64,000 nucleotides of DNA from Citrobacter arsenatis (GTDB taxonomy: Bacteria > Pseudomonadota > Gammaproteobacteria > Enterobacterales > Enterobacteriaceae): contig NZ_CP037864.1 in the NCBI RefSeq assembly GCF_004353845.1, positions 434,001-498,000 on the forward strand. Reading direction: 5' to 3'. Made by a program: the position numbers and the translations under genes. Of this stretch, positions 1-8,238 are shown one piece after another. Within the stretch, counting starts at the first letter, position 1; each line of letters opens with the position of its first letter. The notes under the pieces are model-generated. The model was not told the DNA's origin, did no database searches, and saw only the letters and a program-made list of their open reading frames with translations.

Positions 1-854
1 TGACGAATGGGGACCAGTTGTAGGTCGCTGGAGGCACGGAACGGCGCCCAGCCCAGACGCTCCAGTACGGTTTTCTGCTCCGGCGTTTTGCCGTAATTCA
101 TAAAGAAGTCGTACACCTTGTCCTTGGTGGCTTCGGAGAGATTTTTGCGCCAGACGATCGGATCGCCCGGGATCAGCGGTGACTTCCAGATAACCTTCAG
201 CTCTTTCAGCTTGTCCGGTGCGGAAGTTTTCAGCTTGTCGAGGTTTTCGGTGTTGTTGGTGGCGACATCGACCTGTTTGTTGGCGACGGCCAGCGCGTTG
301 GTTTCGTGTCCGGCGTTAACGGTGCGTTTGAAGTCGCTGGCGGAGATGTTGTTTTTGGCGAAGACGTAGTAGCCGGGGACGAGGAAGCCTGAAGTGGAGT
401 TGGGATCGCCGTTGCCGAAGGTCAGATCCTTGCGTTTGGCGATCAGATCGTTCAGGTTGTTGATCGGACTGTCTTTGTTAACGATCAACACGCTCCAGTA
501 ACCCGGGGATCCGTCGGCGGCGACGGTCTGGGCAAACACTTGTCCGTTAGCGCGATCCACCGCTTCCATTGCCGAGAGGTTGCCGTACCAGGCGATATCG
601 ACTTTGTTAAAGCGCATGCCCTGGATGATCCCGGCGTAGTCCGGGGCGAAGAAGGCGTTTACTTTCACGCCCAGCGATTTTTCCATGTCCTTCAGGAACG
701 GTTCCCACTGTGGCTTCAGGTTTTGCTGTGATTCGGTCGAAATAATGCCAAAGTTCAGCGCTTTCTCTTGTTCTTCGGCATGCGCCGGGCTTAACAAGGT
801 GCTGATGCTGAACATGCTGGTAAACGCCAGCGCGGCAACGGCCTTGTAATTCAT
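1..854 (-). CDS. phnD: Phosphonate ABC transporter substrate-binding protein, 3' end outside window
   Basis: Periplasmic binding protein that delivers phosphonates to the PhnCE importer. The frame is open from ATG at 854 (SD GAGGA just upstream) through the left edge, giving 284 codons of a family member usually about 338 residues. The N-terminus is a Sec signal peptide ending near SPAHA-EEQEKALNFG. The sequence NFGIISTESQQNLKPQWEPF then follows, as in E. coli PhnD. Other family stretches are WYGNLSAMEAV and FGNGDPNSTSGFLVPGYY. It lies 24 bp downstream of phnC in the same direction, so it is co-transcribed. The C-terminus and the rest of the phn operon are beyond the window. Identity is firm; completeness cannot be judged. 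Confidence 0.95.
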   Translation of the reverse strand, partial: MNYKAVAALAFTSMFSISTLLSPAHAEEQEKALNFGIISTESQQNLKPQWEPFLKDMEKSLGVKVNAFFAPDYAGIIQGMRFNKVDIAWYGNLSAMEAVDRANGQVFAQTVAADGSPGYWSVLIVNKDSPINNLNDLIAKRKDLTFGNGDPNSTSGFLVPGYYVFAKNNISASDFKRTVNAGHETNALAVANKQVDVATNNTENLDKLKTSAPDKLKELKVIWKSPLIPGDPIVWRKNLSEATKDKVYDFFMNYGKTPEQKTVLERLGWAPFRASSDLQLVPIR

Positions 855-878
855 GTTTATTCCTCAGTTCGGGCAAAG

Positions 879-1667
879 TTAAGCAGCCTGTGCGTTCTGT
901 TCGACGCGATTCATGCTGCGGTAGAGATGGTCAAAACGATCGTTATCAAAATGCTGGCTGCTGCCGTCAAAGAAGACGTTGCCCTGGCGCAGCGCGACAA
1001 TGCGTTCGCAGTAGCGTAGGGCGTAATCCACCTGATGCAGCGTGACGACCACGGTGATGCCGTCGGTCTGGTTAATGTCGCGCAGGGTATCCATTACGAT
1101 GCGCGCGGATTCCGGGTCCAGCGAGGCTATCGGCTCGTCGGCAAGGATCACTTTGGCCTGCTGCATCAGCGCGCGGGCAATAGCGACGCGCTGCTGCTGC
1201 CCGCCTGAAAGCGTGGAAACGCGCTGGTATGCAAAGTGCGCCATGCCAACGCGGGTCAGCGCCTGTAATGCGCGCTGTTTCTGTTCCTGGCTAAACCAGC
1301 TAAAACAGGTGCGCCAGAATGGCGTGCTGCCGAGTGCGCCAATCAGGACGTTCTCCAGCACCGTCAGGCGGTTTACCAGATTGAACTGCTGGAAGATGTA
1401 GCCGGTGTGGGCGCGGCTTTTGCGGATATCGCGCGCCAGGCGACCTTCATGTTGAACGGTGCGACCCAGCAGCTCGACGTGGCTACCGGGTGATTTATCT
1501 CCGGTGATCAAACCGCTTAAATGACGTAAAAGGGTGGATTTGCCGGAGCCAGACGGCCCAAGCAGAGCTACCATCTCACCAGAACAGATGTTCAGATCAA
1601 CCGCATTGAGCGCCTGATGTTGATTGAAGGACTTGGAGAGTTTTTCGACGCGAATAATCGTTTGCAT
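879..1667 (-). CDS. phnC: Phosphonate ABC transporter ATP-binding subunit
   Basis: ATPase of the PhnCDE phosphonate importer, 262 residues, the usual size. The Walker A motif GPSGSGKST is at about residues 37-45. The Q-loop segment IFQQFNLVNRL is near 91-101, the signature LSGGQQQR at 153-160, and Walker B VILADEP at 173-179 followed by the D-loop ASLDPES. The ATG at 1667 is preceded by GGGAGG, a strong ribosome site. It is the first gene of the phn operon, with phnD 24 bp downstream. The operon is normally PhoB-controlled in E. coli. I looked upstream of 1668 for two well-spaced CTGTCAT repeats and could not assign a convincing Pho box. Confidence 0.95.
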   Translation of the reverse strand: MQTIIRVEKLSKSFNQHQALNAVDLNICSGEMVALLGPSGSGKSTLLRHLSGLITGDKSPGSHVELLGRTVQHEGRLARDIRKSRAHTGYIFQQFNLVNRLTVLENVLIGALGSTPFWRTCFSWFSQEQKQRALQALTRVGMAHFAYQRVSTLSGGQQQRVAIARALMQQAKVILADEPIASLDPESARIVMDTLRDINQTDGITVVVTLHQVDYALRYCERIVALRQGNVFFDGSSQHFDNDRFDHLYRSMNRVEQNAQAA

Positions 1668-1799
1668 GATGCGGCCTCCCTAAAAAAGTGGCCCCATCGT
1701 GGCGGATCAATGTGACGTTTTCGTTAAGGGATGGTTACTCAGTGATGAAGAGTTGAGCGATTTTTGATGACAGTACGGGAGGGCGGGCCTCCCGTTGGA

Positions 1800-2246
1800 T
1801 TACTCTGTAGGTTGCTGCTGTTTGACGACGTTGATCATCCATGGCACGCCGTACTGGTCGCTTACTTTGCCGAAACCGTGGGCCCAGAAGGTTTCCTGCC
1901 AGTCCATTTCGATTTTTCCGTTTGCTGCCAGGTTATCAAACCAGCGCTTGCCTTCGTCGACGTTTTGCGTGTCGAGTACCAGCGTAAAGCCAGAGTAGTG
2001 AGCCTTTCCGTCGGGGGCGCTATCGCTCATCATGATGTCGCTGCCCGCCACGCGCAGATTGGCGTGAGCAATGGCGGTGTCGGGGAATTTCATGCCTGAA
2101 GGGCAACCTTCTTCGCTGTCCTGCGCCGATTTGGGCATTTCACCGAAGTTGATTTTGTAGAGTAGCTCAGCGCCTAACGTTTTTTGATAGTAGGCGATAG
2201 CGTCAGCGCAGTTGCCTGCAAAGGAGATGTAGGGACTTAACGGCAT
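1800..2246 (-). CDS. yjdN: VOC (glyoxalase/bleomycin-resistance fold) protein YjdN/PhnB
   Basis: A 148-residue protein matching E. coli YjdN (PhnB, 147 residues) along its whole length, starting MPLSPYISFAGNCADAIAYY. The family has the paired beta-alpha-beta-beta-beta fold of glyoxalase I and the 3-demethylubiquinone methyltransferase-like group. Its biochemical role is not settled, and despite the name it is not needed for phosphonate breakdown in E. coli. An upstream in-frame start exists, but the ATG at 2246 is preferred: it has CTGAGGTA just ahead of it and matches the family N-terminus. It sits between yjdM and the phn operon, all on the minus strand, with gaps that suggest separate transcription. 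Confidence 0.9.
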   Translation of the reverse strand: MPLSPYISFAGNCADAIAYYQKTLGAELLYKINFGEMPKSAQDSEEGCPSGMKFPDTAIAHANLRVAGSDIMMSDSAPDGKAHYSGFTLVLDTQNVDEGKRWFDNLAANGKIEMDWQETFWAHGFGKVSDQYGVPWMINVVKQQQPTE

Positions 2247-2306
2247 AATCTGTACCTCAGGTAAAAGAAGCCAGTTAAGTGTAGTTATGGTCTGCACAAA
2301 TAAACC

Positions 2307-2377
2307 AGGCGGGAAGTATGAGCTTCCCGCCTGACAGATGAGCTGGCACAAGCCTGATTAGCGTAGCGCCATCAGGC
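2307..2377. repeat. Hairpin plus partial REP between yjdM and yjdN
   Basis: Positions 2307-2316 and 2323-2332 form a perfect 10-bp stem (AGGCGGGAAG / CTTCCCGCCT) with a six-base loop. It lies 54 bp downstream of the yjdM stop, so it could stabilise or end the yjdM message, although no clear T-run follows on the minus strand. Next to it, 2352-2377 is a REP-like palindrome (GCCTGATTAGCG...GCGCCATCAGGC). Confidence 0.6.
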
Positions 2378-2385
2378 AATTTGCA

Positions 2386-2721
2386 TCAGTTCTTTTTCAC
2401 AAACTCAGATTTCAGCTTCATTGGGCCAAAGCCATCGATTTTGCAATCGATGTTATGGTCGCCTTCAACCAGACGAATGTTTTTGACTTTGGTACCGATC
2501 TTCAGCATGGAAGAGCTACCTTTTACCTTCAGGTCTTTCACTACGGTAACGCTGTCGCCGTCAGCCAGCAGGTTGCCGTTGGCATCTTTAACGATCAGTT
2601 CGTCGCTGTCCTGCGCCGGTTCAGCATCGTTCCATTCGTGAGCGCATTCCGGGCAGATGAACATGCCGTTATCTTCGTAAGTGTATTCGGAGTTGCATTG
2701 TGGGCAGTGTGGTAATGACAT
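2386..2721 (-). CDS. yjdM: Zinc-ribbon protein YjdM (formerly PhnA)
   Basis: A small cytoplasmic protein of 111 residues. The N-terminus has a zinc ribbon built from CPQC at residues 6-9 and CPEC at about 23-26 (MSLPHCPQCNSEY... FICPECAHEW). This is followed by the YjdM/PhnA C-terminal domain (LIVKDANGNLLADGDSVTVV, KVKNIRLVEGDHNIDCKIDG). The family is often called alkylphosphonate utilisation protein, but the phosphonoacetate hydrolase of the same name is unrelated and no enzymatic role is established. The ATG at 2721 has GAGGAA eight bases upstream and gives the normal family length; a longer frame to 2799 lacks support. Confidence 0.93.
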   Translation of the reverse strand: MSLPHCPQCNSEYTYEDNGMFICPECAHEWNDAEPAQDSDELIVKDANGNLLADGDSVTVVKDLKVKGSSSMLKIGTKVKNIRLVEGDHNIDCKIDGFGPMKLKSEFVKKN

Positions 2722-3261
2722 GTGGATTTCCTCAAAAGTCAGCAGGGGCAAATGCGCCCAAAAAATGGCAGATTGCCGAAAAAGGCCGCAATTATACATA
2801 AAATCCCTGCATTTGTCGGGACTACTGCGCGATTACGCAAAATGATCTGCTGTAAAGAACCATTGCTTTCACCTCAATGAAAGTATGGAGGAATATTTTT
2901 TAAGGGAAATTGCTACGCTAAGTTATTTAAGATAAGGTGAGGCGAAATATCTGATATTCATAGGTAACGTTGCTTACGGATGCCTAAGTCATTGTGATTG
3001 AATATCACTAACCCCCTTAATTTTAGTAGGGGAATTACGCTGGCATTTTTTAAAACTGAACTACGCTGTTTATTTTTCTTACTTATTACATAAGTGAGAG
3101 GCATCAGGCCAGCAGTTATGCGCCAAATTTATTTTAATAATATCAACTGGTTGTTTTGATTTTAATTATTTCCACACGTAATTATAAAAGCCAAAAAATC
3201 TATAAATAAAACGATTGGGCTAAATAAAAGCAATGCCATTTGCGTTAAGGAAAGATTTTCC
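2722..3261. other. 540-bp AT-rich intergenic region upstream of crfC
   Basis: No open frame with a credible start or family resemblance is visible. The stretch is AT-rich, especially 3040-3230, and must hold the outward promoters of yjdM (minus) and crfC (plus). I could not assign specific promoter elements or operators. Confidence 0.5.
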
Positions 3262-5619
3262 ATGCACACACAGACAATATATGAATTAAGTCAGGAAGCG
3301 GAACGCTTGCTGATGCTCTCGCTTGAACATCTCAGGCAATTGCAAAAATTGCCTATGACGTCGTTGGATGATGTCGCGCTAAAACAAGGAGAGCATAGCA
3401 GTCAGGTTGTTCAGCCCCTGCATTTCAGCGCGCGTGGCATGGATGTCCAGCAAGCAACGCTCAATAATGAGTTGCGCAAGATTACCCGTCTGGAAATGGT
3501 GCTGGCGATTGTCGGCACCATGAAAGCGGGAAAATCGACGACGATTAACGCGATTGTGGGAACAGAAGTGTTACCTAACCGTAATCGCCCGATGACGGCG
3601 TTACCGACGCTAATTCGCCATACGCCGGGACAGAAAGAGCCGGTCCTGCATTTCTCACATGTTGCGCCGATCGATGCCTTAATGAAGGTTTTACAGCAGC
3701 GCGTGCGCGAGTGCGATCGCCAGCGTCTTACGCAGACGCTGGAAATTGATAAGGATATGAATGTCCTGCTGCAGCATATTGAAAACGGTGTGGCATTTGA
3801 ACGGTATTATCTTGGCGCCCAGCCTATTTTCCATTGCCTTAAAAGCCTGAACGACCTGGTACGCCTGTCAAAAGCATTGGATGTTGATTTTCCTTTTGCC
3901 GCCTATGCCGCGATTGAGCATATTCCGGTTATTGAGGTTGAGTTTGTCCATTTAGCCGGACAGGCGAGCTATCCGGGGCAATTAACGTTGTTGGATACGC
4001 CGGGGCCAAATGAGGCCGGGCAACCGCACTTACAAAAGATGCTGAATGAACAGCTGGCGCGGGCCTCTGCAGTGCTGGCGGTGATGGATTACACCCAACT
4101 GAAGTCAATTTCCGATGAAGAAGTGCGTCAGGCGATTATGGCGGTCGGTAAGTCAGTGCCGTTATACGCGCTGGTGAACAAGTTCGATCAGAAAGACCGC
4201 AACAGTGATGATGAAGAACAGGTACGGGCGTTAATTTCCGGCACGCTGATGCAAGGTGGCATTGCCCCGGAGCGAATTTATCCGGTTTCCTCTATGTGGG
4301 GGTATCTGGCGAACAGGGCGCGTCATGAGCTGACGACCCGCGGGCGGTTGCCTGACCATCAGGTGCAACGCTGGGTACAGGATTTTGCCGAAGCGGCGCT
4401 TGGTAGACGCTGGCGCACCACCGATCTTGACGATACGGAACACATCCGCCATGCCGCCGATCTGTTGTGGGAAGATTCGCTGTTTGAGCAGCCGATCCAG
4501 AAAGTGATTCATGCCGCTTACGCCAATGCTTCACTGTATGCGCTGCGTTCGGCATCGCATAAATTATTAAACTATGCGCAAAGCGCGCACGAATATCTGG
4601 AGTTTCGCGCCCACGGGTTAACGGTCGCCTATGAAAAACTGCGGCTGAACATCACGCATATTGAAGACGATATGCAGCAGTTAGAAGTGAGCCAGGGGCG
4701 GGTGAGTGATGAAGTCAGCCATGAGGTAGAGCTGGCGCTGGATGCTGCTGCGGTTTATCTCAATGAGCAACAGACTGAGATTCTGTGCGGCATCAACACG
4801 TTTTTTGTTAAAGAAAACGTCCTGATGATGTCACAACATGGTCTGGGGGCTGGCGTTTCCTCGGCAGAAATGGCCGGAGAAATGCTGGTGCTGCACGATG
4901 AAGGGCAAGCGAAAATCGTGCTGGATAAAATGCGATCGTCCTGTGAGGTCGTCTTGCTGGCGGCGCAGGAAAGCATCAGCCGGGATTTAGCACTGCGCTT
5001 TGAACAGCTGGAGTCGACGCTGTCCCGGGCGCTTAATGACGCCATGCGCCCCATTGAACAGCGGGTGAAAGAGGAGCTGAACCACGCCGGGTTTCGTGCG
5101 CGGATCCGTTTTCCTGCGTTTCATGCGGCGATGTTTAACTTCAATACCCGCCAGTTGTTCAACGAGGCCATTGAGCAGGATATTCCGGCAGAAAACGCGC
5201 CGTCTACTGGCGGTGTGGTGCGTGACACTTTCTCCCGTTGGCTGAACCAACCCAACTGGGGATGGAATGATTACGTCGAAACAAAAACGCGTTATCTCAT
5301 TGATATGGGCGCACTGCATAAGAACCTCGTGCACTACGTCACCCAGTTTTGCCAACAAATTCGTAAAGCTTTAGCTGCTCAGGTCGATATTTCCGTTACG
5401 GCAGGCATGGCCACATTTTTTGCTGATTTCTCACTGTGTTTGACGCAATTACAGGCAAGCCTGCGTGAGAGCCTGACCCTGCGCCAGCAAAATGAATCTG
5501 CGGTGAATGCCTTGAACGAACAGCTGCAGCACCGCATTACGACTGCGGCATGGCTTTATGAAGATTCCCGCTTGCTGCGCGACGATATCAATACCCTTTT
5601 TGCAACCGAGCACACATGA
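3262..5619 (+). CDS. crfC: Clamp-binding dynamin-like GTPase CrfC
   Basis: A 785-residue dynamin-family GTPase, homologous to E. coli CrfC (YjdA). E. coli CrfC binds the DNA polymerase sliding clamp and is implicated in colocalisation of nascent DNA strands and in chromosome segregation. The G1/Walker A motif GTMKAGKST starts at residue 85, G3 DTPG is at 245-248 and G4 NKFD at 306-309. The second half is largely helical with coiled-coil character, as in dynamins. It is about 40 residues longer than the 742-residue E. coli protein, mainly in the middle of the helical half (around residues 480-570). The N-terminal 60 residues, where clamp contact is reported in E. coli, are also divergent. yjcZ follows with an ATGA overlap (5616-5619), indicating translational coupling. 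Confidence 0.93.
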   Translation: MHTQTIYELSQEAERLLMLSLEHLRQLQKLPMTSLDDVALKQGEHSSQVVQPLHFSARGMDVQQATLNNELRKITRLEMVLAIVGTMKAGKSTTINAIVGTEVLPNRNRPMTALPTLIRHTPGQKEPVLHFSHVAPIDALMKVLQQRVRECDRQRLTQTLEIDKDMNVLLQHIENGVAFERYYLGAQPIFHCLKSLNDLVRLSKALDVDFPFAAYAAIEHIPVIEVEFVHLAGQASYPGQLTLLDTPGPNEAGQPHLQKMLNEQLARASAVLAVMDYTQLKSISDEEVRQAIMAVGKSVPLYALVNKFDQKDRNSDDEEQVRALISGTLMQGGIAPERIYPVSSMWGYLANRARHELTTRGRLPDHQVQRWVQDFAEAALGRRWRTTDLDDTEHIRHAADLLWEDSLFEQPIQKVIHAAYANASLYALRSASHKLLNYAQSAHEYLEFRAHGLTVAYEKLRLNITHIEDDMQQLEVSQGRVSDEVSHEVELALDAAAVYLNEQQTEILCGINTFFVKENVLMMSQHGLGAGVSSAEMAGEMLVLHDEGQAKIVLDKMRSSCEVVLLAAQESISRDLALRFEQLESTLSRALNDAMRPIEQRVKEELNHAGFRARIRFPAFHAAMFNFNTRQLFNEAIEQDIPAENAPSTGGVVRDTFSRWLNQPNWGWNDYVETKTRYLIDMGALHKNLVHYVTQFCQQIRKALAAQVDISVTAGMATFFADFSLCLTQLQASLRESLTLRQQNESAVNALNEQLQHRITTAAWLYEDSRLLRDDINTLFATEHT

Positions 5620-6509
5620 CTAACGTGTTACTGGAAGGCCCCGGGCGGACGCTGGAGTGCGTCTACCCGAAGTTTATGGTCGATCTGGTTCAGGGAGATG
5701 AAACCAAACGTTCCGGCGGTTTTCTGCAACAGCAGCAGCGGCTGCGCGCGCGCCTGACGCAGGAGGTGTTATCCCAGACGCAACTGCGTGCGTGGGTGAT
5801 GGCGGGAGTGTCCAGCGAGCATCTGGTGATGCGTCTCAAGCTGGTGGAGAAGCTGGCGGGTATGATTGACCCAGGCCATTTAGCGCTGGTGCGTATTGCC
5901 GAAGGGTTGATGCTTTTACAGCAAACCGAACACCCACGTGGACTCTCCACGCCCGGTCTGATGCAGCAGGTGAGTGCGCTCACCGACTGGTTTACCCAGC
6001 GTGGCGCTTATAAAGAGAAAGCCGTGACACAACGCGGCCTGACGGTGCAAGCTGGCGAACACAGCGAGCAAATTTTTACCCGCTGGCGGGCTGGCGCGTA
6101 TGACGGTTGGTCGTTGCCCGGACGCTGTTTTGTTGCGCTGGAGGAACTGCGCTGGGGAGCCTTCGGTGACGCTTGCCGGTTAGCGAATGCCGATGTGGTG
6201 TCAATGCTAACAGATAACCTGCGCACCATGGCCGCTCAGGCGCTGGCGGACAGCGTAAATGCAGCACCTGCCACGCGCCATTACTATCATCATTGGCTCA
6301 GCACGCCTGCTGTTGGCGGCTCGGGCGAGCATAACGATATGTTGAGCTGGCTGGGGGACTGGTGCGATGCGCAGCGTCATCCGGTGAGCTGGTCGGTGAC
6401 GCAGCGTTGGCAAAATGTGGCGCTGGGAATGCCGCGATTGTGTTCGGCGAAACGGCTGGTTGATGCGATGGTTGAGGAGATTTTTGCACCGCCCCTGCTC
6501 GTCAATTGA
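5616..6509 (+). CDS. yjcZ: YjcZ-family protein, partner gene of crfC
   Basis: A 297-residue protein corresponding to E. coli YjcZ (292 residues), a family of unknown biochemical function found next to crfC. There is no signal peptide or membrane segment, and the sequence is rich in Leu, Ala and Trp. Its ATG overlaps the crfC stop by 4 bp, so the two are almost certainly translated from one message and may act together. The gene ends 30 bp before the convergent permease gene. In E. coli yjcZ has been linked to motility and diguanylate-cyclase phenotypes, but I see no GGDEF or EAL motif here, so no function is assigned. Confidence 0.85.
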   Translation: MTNVLLEGPGRTLECVYPKFMVDLVQGDETKRSGGFLQQQQRLRARLTQEVLSQTQLRAWVMAGVSSEHLVMRLKLVEKLAGMIDPGHLALVRIAEGLMLLQQTEHPRGLSTPGLMQQVSALTDWFTQRGAYKEKAVTQRGLTVQAGEHSEQIFTRWRAGAYDGWSLPGRCFVALEELRWGAFGDACRLANADVVSMLTDNLRTMAAQALADSVNAAPATRHYYHHWLSTPAVGGSGEHNDMLSWLGDWCDAQRHPVSWSVTQRWQNVALGMPRLCSAKRLVDAMVEEIFAPPLLVN

Positions 6510-6539
6510 GCAAGGGCGGTGAGTAGGATAAAGGCAGGC

Positions 6540-7538
6540 TTAGTGGTGCAGGGAGTCTGCCGGGGTGGCCACCGCTTCGTTGGCGACCAGGTTCTTATTA
6601 AAACGTTTGGCATACAGCGCGGTGATAATCGGCACCAGAATAGCGGTGACAATCACGCTGGCGGCAACCAGCGCCGTAGCGGATGCGGCAACCGGTTCGA
6701 ACGCTGGGTTAATCTGGGCGATAATCACCGGGTTTGCTACCGCAGCGCCTGCTGCAGAAGAGGCTGCCACGCCCGCCGTACCGTTCCCGCCGCCGATAAC
6801 GCGGTCAGCAATAATCAGCGGGATCCCAGTGATGACGATAACCGCGACACCCAGCAGGATACCCAGCAGACCGGTATCAACGATCACGCTCAGGTTAATG
6901 GTGTTACCCAACGCGAAACCGAAGAACGGAATCAGCACCGGTGTGGCTTTGCTGAAGAAAGAACGCAGGTCGTGATCCAGGTTACCCAATGTAAAACCAA
7001 TCAGGAACGGTAATACTGCGCCGATAAAATGGTGTGGCTCAAAGGAGGCCAGACCCGCGGAGCCGAGGATCACCATGGTCATTAACGGACCGGATTCCAG
7101 AGACATCAACACGAATGCGCCGGACTCTTCTTTCGTGCCGTACTGGTTCATCAGGCTGGCGTACAGACCACCGTTAGTCATGTCCATAGCTGAAACAATT
7201 GCCAGCACGGAAAGACCGGCAAAGAACCCGGTTTGAATACCGGTATCAGGAATAAATGAAGCAGCAATCATTGCCACTACCCACGCCACGGCTATTTTGG
7301 TTATTACCAACGTACCGGACTTGCGTAATACCGTGCCGGTAGCTCGCAAATCAATAGATGCGCCGATACAAAAAAACCACACTGCCAGAATCGGTACCGT
7401 TCCGCTGATCATTCCTTTGGTAAACGAACCGAAATACGCACCGGTATCCGGAGCTAACGTATTTAACACTGCGCCTAATAACAGAGGAATCAACATCATT
7501 CCGCCGGGGATGCGTTCAATCGTGGCTTTAATTTTCAT
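6540..7538 (-). CDS. kdgT: 2-keto-3-deoxygluconate permease (KdgT family)
   Basis: An inner-membrane carrier of 332 residues, clearly KdgT family, which takes up 2-keto-3-deoxygluconate with protons. It begins MKIKATIERIPGGMMLIPLL and carries family blocks such as GTVPILAVWFFCIGASI, AMDMTNGGLYASLMNQYG and FVLMSLESGPLMTM. About ten hydrophobic segments are visible. The ATG at 7538 is chosen over 7550 because the ribosome site AGGA lies between the two. In E. coli K-12 kdgT lies elsewhere (near sodA), so here it is an extra copy or a moved gene. The closely related aldonate or RhaT-like specificities cannot be excluded. A palindrome resembling a KdgR operator lies about 210 bp upstream. Confidence 0.85.
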   Translation of the reverse strand: MKIKATIERIPGGMMLIPLLLGAVLNTLAPDTGAYFGSFTKGMISGTVPILAVWFFCIGASIDLRATGTVLRKSGTLVITKIAVAWVVAMIAASFIPDTGIQTGFFAGLSVLAIVSAMDMTNGGLYASLMNQYGTKEESGAFVLMSLESGPLMTMVILGSAGLASFEPHHFIGAVLPFLIGFTLGNLDHDLRSFFSKATPVLIPFFGFALGNTINLSVIVDTGLLGILLGVAVIVITGIPLIIADRVIGGGNGTAGVAASSAAGAAVANPVIIAQINPAFEPVAASATALVAASVIVTAILVPIITALYAKRFNKNLVANEAVATPADSLHH

Positions 7539-7743
7539 AAACGTCCTCATGTCTTGTCGCTGCTAATACTCGCGCAAGAAGGTAAAGATTAATAAATTCA
7601 AATGGTTACTGGTATCTCTTAACAAAGAGAATCGCTATCTCATTGTTTTATAAAATCTAACGCGGCATACGTTGAGCGTGTTGCTGCTCCCAGGGATATT
7701 GCGTCTGGAATTAGTTTGCATTCATAGGAACATTGATTCAATC

Positions 7744-7766
7744 AAAATAAAACGATGTTTTAGTTA
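7744..7766. promoter_or_regulatory. Possible KdgR operator upstream of kdgT
   Basis: The palindrome AAAACGATGTTTT (7749-7761) sits in an AT-rich context, AAAATAAAACGATGTTTTAG. It resembles KdgR operators, which have AAAAC/GTTTT half-sites separated by three bases. It lies in the divergent region between kdgT and proP, about 210 bp from the kdgT start. The match to KdgR is from memory of the consensus and is an inference. Confidence 0.4.
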
Positions 7767-8007
7767 TCTTCATCACATATTCCGAGCAAAACTTCTCAGG
7801 TGCTCTGATTATTAAAAAAGCTGTGATCTTTTTGTGAAGGGATTAGGTGTTTTTTTGGCTAGCAGAATAATAGTGACTGCTGTGATTGTTGGTGCAATAA
7901 AGCGATTTATTCTTGTATTTAATTGTCAGTAAATCGCAAGCATGACATGTAAAAAAGTTGACTCAGAATGACCTGATTTACGCATGTTGACGAAATGAAA
8001 AGCTATA

Positions 8008-8200
8008 TGTGAAGTTGATCACAAATTTAAACACTGTTAGGGTAAAGAGGTCATTAACCGCCCAATCAGGCGTCAACAGGTTCGGTTGTACTGCACGTTT
8101 CTCGTCAGTGTAAGTAAACCTGCTACGCTTGTTACAGGGAATGCGCCTGTGCGTTCCCCGCTCGGTGATGACCTTGACGCATGTGGCGTTGGGGGACTCG
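8008..8200 (+). promoter_or_regulatory. proP regulatory region with CRP site
   Basis: TGTGA-AGTTGA-TCACA at 8008-8023 is a perfect CRP site, followed by sequence very like the E. coli proP P1 start region. Further on, TGCTACGCTTGTTACAG (about 8121-8137) resembles the sigma-S-dependent, Fis-regulated P2 minus-10 region. Both promoters are known for E. coli proP; their use here is inferred. The rest of 7539-8007 is AT-rich with no gene. Confidence 0.75.
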
Positions 8201-8238
8201 AACTGTAGCGTGACAGGGCTAAGTCTATGAGGACGAGT

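Noticed and set aside
1668..1799. Pho box ahead of phnC
   Set aside because: Expected from E. coli, but I could not find two CTGTCAT-like repeats with proper spacing by eye.
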